Assembly (NCBI RefSeq): GCF_000219625.1
Contig: NC_018212.1
Coordinates: 2,250,501-2,314,500, forward strand
Source of the DNA: Zymoseptoria tritici IPO323
Lineage: Eukaryota; Ascomycota; Dothideomycetes; Mycosphaerellales; Mycosphaerellaceae
Direction: 5' to 3'
Length of the DNA: 64,000 nt
A program made the translations under genes and the position numbers. The first letter of the stretch is position 1. Each line of letters opens with the position of its first letter. Below, one piece after another: positions 56,423-64,000 of the stretch. Under the pieces are notes generated by a model that was given only the letters and a program-made list of their open reading frames with translations, had not been told where the DNA came from and did not search any database.

Positions 56423-57991
56423 CTAGTAAATTAACTCCACCAACGCCGCCTGCGTCCTCCAAACCGGAACCTTCAACTTCCCTCCCACAACCTTCACCGT
56501 CTTTGAATCATTCACAACCTTGAACGAACTCCCTCCACTGCCCCCCGTCCACTTCATGCCCTTGTACGTCAGACTGTCCCTCGCCATATACCCATTCTTA
56601 CTCGTCAGATAATGGATCTTCGCCGACTTGACACCCTTCGGCAAGCCGTTCATAACAAAGTACCCACCCGGGCGCTTTCCCTTTCCGTCCCAGAGGTTCA
56701 TGTTGACGAATGCGATTTTCGCCAACTTGCCGTTCTGATAGCCCGCGTAGGCGGAGAGGACGTGCTGTCCCGGTATGGGGATCTCCACCACCCTCGGCGG
56801 CGTCCTCGAAATAAAGTCCGCCACAAACGGCTGCGAGTAATAATTCGGCTGCACCCTCGCTTGCGAACCCCACTTGTTCGCCGTCGGAGTCCAGAGATTA
56901 AACCCCGGAGCGACGATCTGCTGCATGTGGATCCTGTCGACACCGATAGCCATGCAGTGGAGGAAGTAGTCGACGTGCCAGAGGGCGGTGGCGAGGTTGT
57001 TGAAGTTTTGGACGGAAGTGGATTGGAAGGCGCCGACTTCGGACATCAAGATTTTGATCCCTGGTTGGGACTGGCGGATGTAGTTGATGTTGGGGCGGTA
57101 GCGGGCCATTTGGACGACGGTGCGGGTGTGGTTGGCGATTTGGGATTGGAGTTGGGATTGGGATAGGGTGGGGAGGGTGGATTGGTAGTAGCTAAGAATC
57201 ATGTAAGTGTTCGAATTCGATGAGAGATCCTGTGGGCATACTCACTGATAGCCGACTTGCTTGATGCGCTTGTCGCCGTTGAGACCCTTTGCGAAAGCCT
57301 CTTTGGAGGGGAGGAAGGTTTTGGTGTTCCACGCCTTGTCGATTCCTTGGAAGATCTTCGTGTTGAGTTTGGGGAACTCCTTGACCAGCGCTTTTTCGAA
57401 CTTGCGGTGACGGTCGACGTACTTTTGCACGGTGAAGCCCTTCCAGGAGTCCGGATCGTTGCCGATCTGCACGGCATCCAGGCGGTTGTATCCAATGGTC
57501 GTCAAAGCCTTGCGGGCCCACGCGATGCCGTTCGGCAAGTTGTCATTCGCAGATGGTACCTGGAGGATGAACTTGGCGTTCTTGAAGTTCTTGAACGCAT
57601 CGAAGTATCTCGGTCCAACGACGAGGAATGGAGCCTGAAATGCGGGTCCCTGCTTTGAAGCGTCTTGATTGACCGCCAACTTGACCTGAGTCGCCGAGTA
57701 GCTGCCACGATCACCGGCCGTCCCACCGACGCGGATGATGGGCGTGCCGCCCGTACGATCAGCGATACCTTGGATGAGGTTGGCGACGAACTTGTTGGGC
57801 TTTCCGGCGGCGTCGAAGGAGCTGTTGTAGAAGGTGGCCACGTCGAAGGAGTAGGACAAGAAGCTGCGGTCGACGACGGGACCGGCTGTCTTGGGCACGG
57901 TCGCGGGGATCTTGATTGTCTTGTCGGCGGCGACGACGCTGGAGGTGAGCAAGACCGCGAGGCCGAGGAGGGTGCCTATTGAAGGGGCCAT
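56423..57991 (-). CDS. Secreted GH79-like glycoside hydrolase, 504 aa, two exons
   Basis: Exon 1 is 57991-57246 and exon 2 is 57191-56423. The 54-nt intron (donor GTGAGT, acceptor TTAG) restores a His-Tyr-Tyr-Gln motif at the junction. Residues 1-21 form a signal peptide ending SSVVAA. The catalytic-barrel part has VDRSFLSYSFD, RVGGTAGDR (87-95), LDAVQIGND (171-179), the HYYQ strand (249-252) and ILMSEVG (296-302, candidate nucleophile Glu300). The C-terminal part (about 400-504) fits the beta-sandwich domain of this family. Length is normal. In GH79 the acid/base residue is the Glu of GNE; here it is Asp179 (GND-P). The enzyme may be weakened, altered or inactive. Family members cleave glucuronide-type sugars; the substrate is unknown. 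Confidence 0.8.
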
Positions 57992-58411
57992 ACTTCAGAG
58001 TTGTTGGGTACGTCAAGTCTGCGGTGGCAGTGCGTGAAGGAGGAAGCAAGACCCGGCGTCCGGGCGTGCCAATGTTCATATTCCTGGACACATCGCACGG
58101 CATTGTTGCCGGCTGATAACGTGCTAAGTCCGCAAGCGGAATCTACCTTTGTCTCAAGTCAGCCAAAATTCGCGATGAAAGACGAAGTGCCGGATTTCAG
58201 TGGAAGTCGGTCGAGAACAAAGGAATCGATATCTGGGGTGCCAATAGGAATGTGGAGATCACACATGGTCTAGACCACGATGTTGCTGGTCGTGGTTCTT
58301 GAGGACTCGATTTGCTGAACTCAACATTCCGGATCCCTCAAGACCGGTTTTGCTGGAGCAGTGAGCTTTTGAGCCATTGGCTGAGGCTGCGAAGATTGGA
58401 GTACTCCTATA
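57992..58411. other. Upstream region of the GH79 gene
   Basis: No gene. Presumably contains the GH79 promoter on the minus strand, but no clear elements were identified. Confidence 0.35.
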
Positions 58412-58903
58412 TTGGCGCAGTTCTACGTCCACCTGTCACACTTCGATCAGCCTTCTGCAATGATTGATATGTTGAGAATGGAGGAACAGGGAGTAAATTT
58501 TGCGATGTGTTCTTGGTCTACCAATCTCGGTACTGGTAAGTGTCACAGCACGACGTTCTGTCCGTCGGCGTTGTACCTCGAGCCAACATTCGTTCATGCC
58601 AGAGCGATCCCTTCTGCTCGCCGAGGAGGAGACGCTCAGACAAATGCGACAGTTCTTGTCCCTTTCTGCCCAAACGCACACGTCGCACCCTTGCTCCATG
58701 CTGTTCGCAAGCAGACTCGCAATCAATCTCGTCGCACTGCTTCTTCCGCATGGTGCTGGAATGAGTTGTTCGTTTCGATGCCCATCGCATGGCCTTTGTT
58801 CGTGATGTTTGGAGTCCTGCTTGGCTTTGCCTGCGTCAGCAATAACGAGCAGCAATCACGCCGCGAAGCAAACTTACCGTATGTTATAGGCCATCCATTT
58901 TAG
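58412..58903 (+). CDS. Doubtful ORF, 163 aa
   Basis: An open frame with one hydrophobic stretch (IAWPLFVMFGVLLGFACV) near its end and many cysteines. The start context is poor and the minus strand is also open. Convergent with and only 8 bases from the next gene, so it may be its 3' flank. Confidence 0.2.
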   Translation: MAQFYVHLSHFDQPSAMIDMLRMEEQGVNFAMCSWSTNLGTGKCHSTTFCPSALYLEPTFVHARAIPSARRGGDAQTNATVLVPFCPNAHVAPLLHAVRKQTRNQSRRTASSAWCWNELFVSMPIAWPLFVMFGVLLGFACVSNNEQQSRREANLPYVIGHPF

Positions 58904-58911
58904 CTTCCTCC

Positions 58912-59532
58912 TTACAAACTCGCATCGATCTTGAACGGCCTGGCCGTCAATTGCTTCTTGTGCACCTTGACGTTGAAGTCGGTGTGACGCATCTTGCTCT
59001 GCTGCGTCTTATTCTTGGCCTCGTTGTGCTTCTTCAACATCTCCTCCATTCCCTTACCGGGCTCATCCTCCTCGGTATCGCCTCCCGCCATCGAGTCTCT
59101 ATCATCGACTTGGTCGTTGAACCCGCCGCCTGTATCGTCGCCTCCTCCTCCAGCCTCATCGCCATCGTCGCCATCGCCATCGCCCTCTTCATCCTCCTCC
59201 GCCTCATGACCATCCCAATCGCAAACGTCCCTCACACACTTCCACACCTCGCGCAACACGCCATTGTGCCACACATAGAAGTTCCGATGCGCCGAACGGC
59301 AGCCATTGTTTGGCGCGCCCCACGGTTTGCGGCACATCGTCCAGATCTGCAAGACGCGTCCGTGATTGCGCGTGATGTCTTCGGGAGAATGGACGCGGAG
59401 CAGGCTTTTTGGAGCCTGGTAGCCGTTGGGCGGGTATTCGAGCTTTTTTTTGCGGTTGGGGTTCTTGCGGTTGGAGGTGTCTTTTGCGATCTTGTTCATT
59501 GCGCCCATGGGGTGAGTGGGCTGGATCGACAT
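58912..59532 (-). CDS. Hypothetical protein with Cys cluster and acidic linker, 206 aa
   Basis: Single exon from an ATG at 59532. Residues 17-31 are Lys/Arg/Asn-rich (NRKNPNRKKKLEYPP). Residues 60-105 carry four cysteines (67, 78, 99, 104) with conserved-looking aromatics (CRKPWGAPNNGC, YVWHNGVLREVWKCVRDVC) and could form a small metal-binding or disulfide fold. Residues 110-150 are an acidic Asp/Glu/Gly tract, and the C-terminus is basic with MRHTDFNVKVHKKQLTARPF. There is no signal peptide, so it is probably nuclear or cytoplasmic. No family is recognised. Confidence 0.6.
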   Translation of the reverse strand: MSIQPTHPMGAMNKIAKDTSNRKNPNRKKKLEYPPNGYQAPKSLLRVHSPEDITRNHGRVLQIWTMCRKPWGAPNNGCRSAHRNFYVWHNGVLREVWKCVRDVCDWDGHEAEEDEEGDGDGDDGDEAGGGGDDTGGGFNDQVDDRDSMAGGDTEEDEPGKGMEEMLKKHNEAKNKTQQSKMRHTDFNVKVHKKQLTARPFKIDASL

Positions 59533-59784
59533 GATGGTTGTTGTCGATGATGTCGCCGGAGTGTTGACGTTCTGGTTGTGAGGGAGAAGTGAAGAGCGCG
59601 ACTTGGATGTTCATGAACTTGCAAGTCGTCGACTAGCGTGCTTTTTTCCTCCTGCGCTCGCTTATACACAAATTCTTGGACTTTGCTTCTATACAAAACA
59701 CCAACGACTCGACATCCGGATTCAACAACAATTCGACTCGAATCTTCGACAGACTATACGAACGATCTCGCAGACACACCCACA

Positions 59785-60732
59785 ATGTCTGCCACCAACA
59801 ACGAGATTCCTCCATTCCATCTCATCAAGACAACAACAACGAGATGGACATCGACGGAGTTGCTCCCCTCCCAGTCGAGTTGAACGAGATCATCCTTACA
59901 TCTCTCTCCACGCGCCCTCTTCATTGCTCAGAAGACCCGCGCCTTCGCCAACACGATCCTCCAATACAACCACCTCCAAGCGAGCCTCTTCCGCAACGTT
60001 CTCCCAATGCGCCTCTCGTCACCAGCAACACTCGTCCGCCTGAACCCGATCCTAATCACCTCCGTCACAGCCGGCACGTCAATCTGCCGCACCTTCACCT
60101 CGGCCATCGATACCAACGGCCTACCGCACTTCACCTGCCGCTTCCCAATCTCCTCTTCCGGCATGTCCATCCCAGTCCGCCATTCGAGCCACAGCCTCAC
60201 CGACGCCGATACCGTCTTCGAAGCCTGGCGCGGTGCAACCTTCTCCACCACCATCGACGACCTGAACGACAGGGAGGCCTACAGGTCGATGAAGCGCGCA
60301 ATATCCGGTGATTTGGGGAAAATGCTCATCACCAGCCCATCGATGCCTACGCTGGTCATCGTCACCTTCAACATCCGGCTTGAACACGATCTGGACATGC
60401 ACATCCATCGGTTCCAGCGAATCAAGGGCGCGGTTCGGATGGGTGCAGGCTCGACGGTGGAGGATTTGTTTCGCGCGGCGTGGATGGTTGCGAGGGAGGG
60501 GCAGAGGGTGATCTGGGACAGTGTGGAGGACATGGACAACACGGAGGTGAGGACTTGGGATGGAGAAGAACTTGGAGGAGTTCATTCGAGTTGGAAGAGG
60601 AGGATGCTTGGAATTTCGATGTTCCAGACGAAGCAGAGCGAGTTCTGGGAGGCTGGAAATGAGGAGGAGCCGGAGCAGGTTGGAGGAGTACTGCTCGATG
60701 ACAAGGAGACAGGGTGGGTGATGTGGTCCTAA
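59785..60732 (+). pseudogene. F-box-type protein gene with frame changes
   Basis: The ATG at 59785 has an excellent context (CACAATGTC) but its frame stops at 59883. A second frame carries MDIDGVAPLPVELNEIIL, an F-box-like start, and ends its sense at LSTR (about 59910). The first frame resumes with ALFIAQKTRAFANTI and continues, well conserved-looking, to the stop at 60730. The LPxEL...LxxR...AQKTRxF...I pattern is that of fungal F-box proteins with a C-terminal beta-rich domain. The second change lies in a CGCGC run (59911-59916), where loss of two bases explains it. Either the gene is decayed or two compensating indels or assembly errors are present. F-box proteins recruit substrates to SCF ubiquitin ligases. 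Confidence 0.6.
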
Positions 60733-60809
60733 GGAAGAAGGAAGACAGTACAGAGGAGGTGGGCTGCGAGGAGGTCTGAACTGCGAGGGTAGAGGCGGCC
60801 CGAATTGTT

Positions 60810-60953
60810 CACAACAGGAAGATCACTGGCCGGCCGCTGTATCGTGCGAAGCAGGCCGACGAGTTCAATAGTGGCGAGCAGGAGGAGTCGACCTGGGTAG
60901 GAGGTGTGCTGCTGGATGAGGAACAGGAGGATGGGACTTCGATGTGGACTTGA
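60810..60953 (+). pseudogene. Duplicated 3' end of the F-box-type gene
   Basis: Reading to the TGA at 60951, this segment encodes a stretch with AKQADEFNSGEQEE and VGGVLLDEEQEDGTSMWT. It aligns with the last 35 residues of the gene ending at 60732 (TKQSEFWEAGNEEE, VGGVLLDDKETGWVMWS). It is a tandem partial paralog lacking its 5' part, about 200 bp downstream. Confidence 0.6.
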
Positions 60954-62028
60954 GGCCGAGGAGCAAAAGCTTTCAAAAGTGAAATGCCTACAAAAGCCCT
61001 TGTATCATTGCAGCAGTCTTCCCGTGGCCAGTCTCAAAATCCTCTCCGGCACGGCGGGAGTGCACCCAAAGCTCATCACTGGCCAGCTGATGCTTCGACT
61101 GGCTCTCCACTACGACAATACTACCCTGTCAACACGCATCAACGCGCTGTACGCCAGTCAAGGCCAGAACACGAGAGGCGTCGACGCATACTGCATGTTC
61201 GACAAGACGGACAGACTGAACATTGTTGATCCAGCCCAGAAGCAGCTCAACGGGAGTGAAAGCCAGCTTCTCTACGTCAACCACCACCTAGCTACTGTCG
61301 TCAATTCAGCAACTACCATTGACCTCACCATTCTCCCGTCATGCTTTCCCTCCACGTCGTCATGTGTATGAATCTATTGCTTCTGCCTGTGCTGGTCGTA
61401 ACGTGAAAGTAGAGGCATCGCCGGAGCGATAAGGAGACCCGAACGGTCTCAAGGAGGGTACAACGTCAATTCGATGACCCTCTTGACGGGCAAGAGAGGG
61501 TTACAGAGGTCCTTTTATGCGGCATGAAGACTTTGTTTCGGCATTGCCGGTGTGTTGAGGTCATGGCGGGTTTAGCTGGTGAGTTGACATCGTGGCCGTC
61601 CTCGAGAGCATGGGCAGGCTGAGGTCTGAGTGGCAACCGGACGGAGTCATTGAACTCTGCTCGATGGCAACAAGCTTGCTTGCATACCCTGATGCGATAC
61701 GCTGTCGGGGTGGGTTGTGTTGTAAACTGCTTCGCTGTTGATACCTCCCGTACATTGGACCGCTCGAGTGATGAAGTCGATAGCATTGAAGGATATGGTC
61801 AGCCGCTACTCACGATTGCGAAGACGTTTGGTGGATCTGTATGCATTGTGCTGTTGTTGCAAAACGAAGCTCTCATACTCAAAATGTAGAATCAAGTCTC
61901 TCGATCGCGCCGGATGTCGCCAGTAGCTCATCCGGTACGCAATGTGGACAGGGCGATATCGTACCGCATGTTCTGCTTCTCTTGGGTGCTATTATGCTGA
62001 TCCAATGCTCTCATACCCAACCTCTCCC
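60954..62028. other. ORF-poor stretch
   Basis: The frame 60904-61371 stays open past the F-box relic but in a different frame from it and has mixed composition. No gene is supported. Confidence 0.3.
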
Positions 62029-62155
62029 CCTCGGCCCATCCCCGGCCCCTCAATGTGACCAATATAACCCCAGATTTTCCGGACACCTTCACCGATGGAC
62101 CTCAGCAAGTCCCAAAACTGCCGGGTTTCGTGGTCTGGCGGTATAACAAGGTGCG
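62029..62155 (+). repeat. Dispersed repeat, copy B, with tRNA-Val-like 5' half
   Basis: It shares CCCTCGGCCC, TCCCCGGCC, TGTGACCAATATAACCCC and a CAGCAAGT-like word with copy A at 29362-29490. At 62124-62147 the sequence GGTTTCGTGGTCTGGCGGTATAAC matches the start of a fungal valine tRNA (GGTTTCGTGGTCTAG), including the A box. No anticodon arm or TPsiC arm follows; instead there is a CT microsatellite (62173-62198). Confidence 0.5.
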
Positions 62156-62228
62156 TACTACATTTCTTTCTTCTCTCTTTCTCTCTCTCTCTCTTTGCTT
62201 TCGTAGATAGAGTAGTTAGTAGCGGGGC

Positions 62229-62276
62229 GTGGCAGTGGCAGTGGCAGTGGCAGTGGCAGTGGCAGTGGCAGTGGCA
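62229..62276. repeat. GTGGCA microsatellite, 8 copies
   Basis: Eight perfect tandem GTGGCA hexamers with no interruption. The array is open in frame on both strands (for example alternating Cys-His on the minus strand), but no gene is evident. Confidence 0.95.
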
Positions 62277-62475
62277 TCGGCAGCAGCAGCAACATCTCGA
62301 CAACCGCGCACAAAGAAACTCCCCAGGGGAGATTTCACTGCTCACCATCTGGTGGGCAGAAGTTTTTGTGTTTTGAGAGGAGGTTTGAGATCGTGATGGT
62401 GAGCGTCAATGCCAGAGTGACTCAATTTTTGTTCCAATCGATGGTGGGATAGACTACGGCACTGAGGAAGAAGAC

Positions 62476-62946
62476 GTGGCGATGATGTTTTGGTTTGGTT
62501 TGGAAGGACGCTGGTTCGAGCTGGATGGAACGTTGTTGTTGGAGCTAACCGTTGTGGTCGGAGGTGAGGTGAGCTTCCTTTTGTCATCGAGTGATGGAGG
62601 ACGACTGCAACACGACCGAGAGGCGTCTCAAAGCAGCGATGACTCTATGGCCGGAAGCAAGTCAATGATCCAAGAATCGTTGCCGGCCTCACGTTCAATG
62701 TATCTCGGCGATGAGCGTGATGAATCAGGTGTTCGAGCCGTGTCGATATTGCGGACCTTGGCGCTCAGCCACACCGACGACCAACGGCGGCGGAGCTATC
62801 GGATGATTGCAATTCGTTGTGAAGGTTGCTTGATCCAGTTCCGAGCCCTTGATGAATCTCAATCAACATCGACGAAGTGCTTTTCGCCTCCAGTACTTGC
62901 TATAGGCGGCGTGCTGTATAGCCCAAGAACGGCCGCCAGCTGGTAG
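62476..62946 (+). CDS. Doubtful ORF, 156 aa
   Basis: An open frame with a hydrophobic start and a Ser/Asp-rich middle (SQSSDDSMAGSKS). The N-terminal third overlaps simple-sequence-like DNA. No family, splice or start support. Confidence 0.25.
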   Translation: MAMMFWFGLEGRWFELDGTLLLELTVVVGGEVSFLLSSSDGGRLQHDREASQSSDDSMAGSKSMIQESLPASRSMYLGDERDESGVRAVSILRTLALSHTDDQRRRSYRMIAIRCEGCLIQFRALDESQSTSTKCFSPPVLAIGGVLYSPRTAASW

Positions 62947-63182
62947 CTACTGCCAGACCAGGCACCAATCGAAGCGGCTACAAAATCGCAGACCGGATAC
63001 TGTTGCAGATCTCAAGTTAAATCGATGCTGTAGGTAGAGGGAATTGTACGTCCGGAAAGACTTCCAGCCAACGAACTTTCATTCCATGGGGAATATCTTT
63101 GCCGAAGGAAGACGGCTCAATTTCGGAGACCTTCTGATGACAATCGGGGATACTAGGGAGAACAGCTATTTTCGGAGGAATT

Positions 63183-63751
63183 GTGCTCCGTGGAACGAAA
63201 CAGAAGTTCGAGGAGGTCAGAGGTCAAACAGAAAGGAGACAAAGGCGGCGAGACTCCCGGACTAAACCCTTCAGATGCTACGGAGAGACAACAGAGGAAG
63301 CTATGGATGATGAGTATGACGAATCGGAAGTCAGTACTGGTCAGTCAGGTCGTGGACAGAGATGGACCGGGATGAGGGAACTTCTACGATTGGCACGAAG
63401 CATTGCACAAGACGAATATTGCAGGAGTGTAAGGACCTGAGTTTGTACGACACGACTGGAGAGATCTATATTGAAGACGCACGTGCTATGTACTCCGCTT
63501 CGCCTCATAACCTAGAGCATCTATGGCGAGCTCCTGCCTTGGCGAGGAGCGTATTCACGGAGTCTCCACAGGAGCAGCATAATTTCCACCTGTGGACATC
63601 GCCGCATCGGCGAGAAGCAAAGGGTCGGATCGCATACCTGGTTCCTTCTGCCAACAGCGCTGACATCGTAGCAGAAGATACTTTGCAGCAACGGACACAC
63701 TGGAAAGTCGGTTTCGGATCGAGTGATGTGTGTTTCCAGGACCCCGTGTAG
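63183..63751 (+). CDS. Possible gene fragment(s) at window end
   Basis: Two overlapping protein-like frames: 63183-63440 (EEAMDDEYDESEVSTGQSGR, then GMRELLRLARSIAQDEYCR) and 63362-63751 (LYDTTGEIYIEDARAMYSAS, HNFHLWTSPHRREAKGRI). A donor-like GTAAGG at about 63435 could link them, but no clear acceptor was found. It may be a spliced gene or a decayed one. Confidence 0.3.
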
Positions 63752-64000
63752 AAGCACCGTGAGCCATGAGAGGTACGAAGGCAAGCGAGCAATTTTCATA
63801 CTGTTCTTTGTGCTGTGTGGAGCTTTGACAACAATGTCCAGTATCGTGAATCGATTTGCAGATTCTGTGCGTACTGAATTACTGACAAGCATCCGATGCT
63901 ATCAAAAAGCGTACTGGTCATGTATGAAGCTCCGGAGGTCGCTTGCGGTGAGCAACGCGGAATCACAATTCGTCGGCAACATTCCGATCTTGCCAATGTG

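Noticed and set aside
56612..57166. 184-codon plus-strand ORF rich in Val/Asp/Glu/Gly
   Set aside because: Antisense shadow of GH79 exon 2. The spliced minus-strand protein with signal peptide and family motifs explains the region.
60904..61371. 155-codon ORF after the F-box relic
   Set aside because: It starts in a different frame from the recognised relic, has a poor start context and mixed composition.
1..64000. CRISPR arrays, bacterial operons or ribosome binding sites
   Set aside because: No regularly spaced identical repeats with unique spacers. Introns and gene spacing are eukaryotic.

Overview
The window reads as nuclear DNA of a filamentous ascomycete. Genes are spread on both strands with no operons. 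Introns are short (46-84 nt) with GTRNGT-type donors and CTGAC/CTAAC-type branch sites just before the acceptor. The recognisable families (a HeLo-type cell-death domain, GH79, a fungal F-box protein, a secreted cysteine-rich protein) are typical of fungi. A dothideomycete is my best guess, but nothing in the sequence fixes the class. All exon boundaries were worked out by eye from frame continuity and splice signals.

Positions 1-22,000 are gene-poor. They hold several families of imperfect tandem repeats (units of about 59, 95, 131, 240, 290 and 400 bp) with a few small minus-strand genes between them (1489-1803, 9772-10093, probably 10284-10610). One repeat is a doubled mini-exon plus intron whose splice product begins MAGGKGK, the N-terminus familiar from histone H2A.Z. 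Positions 22,000-31,000 hold small ORFs, a duplicated promoter-like segment, a decayed gene at 26,856-28,100 and a dispersed repeat.

Positions 31,200-41,800 are ordinary fungal gene space. There are three short acidic or low-complexity proteins, two of which share a Gly-His-Asp-Gly-Lys motif. They are followed by a three-exon secreted 10-cysteine protein, a 616-residue repeat-rich His/Arg/Ser protein and a two-exon minus-strand gene.

Positions 43,812-55,286 are the centre of interest. A HeLo-domain pseudokinase gene (minus strand) is divergently paired with a tandem array of three plus-strand genes. Each of these encodes a conserved N-terminal motif, a Ser/Thr kinase domain and a C-terminal WD40-like propeller. 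An identical 17-bp element containing CGG-N6-CGG lies upstream of each kinase gene, and its first copy sits in the divergent promoter shared with the HeLo gene. The layout resembles a RIPK/MLKL-like pair: sensor-kinases beside a membrane-executing pseudokinase. It may be an undescribed fungal cell-death or non-self recognition module.

Positions 56,400-64,000 carry a secreted GH79-like enzyme with Asp where the acid/base Glu is expected, a basic-acidic protein with four cysteines, an F-box gene broken by frame changes with a duplicated copy of its 3' end just downstream, a second copy of the dispersed repeat containing a tRNA-Val-like 5' half, and a GTGGCA microsatellite.
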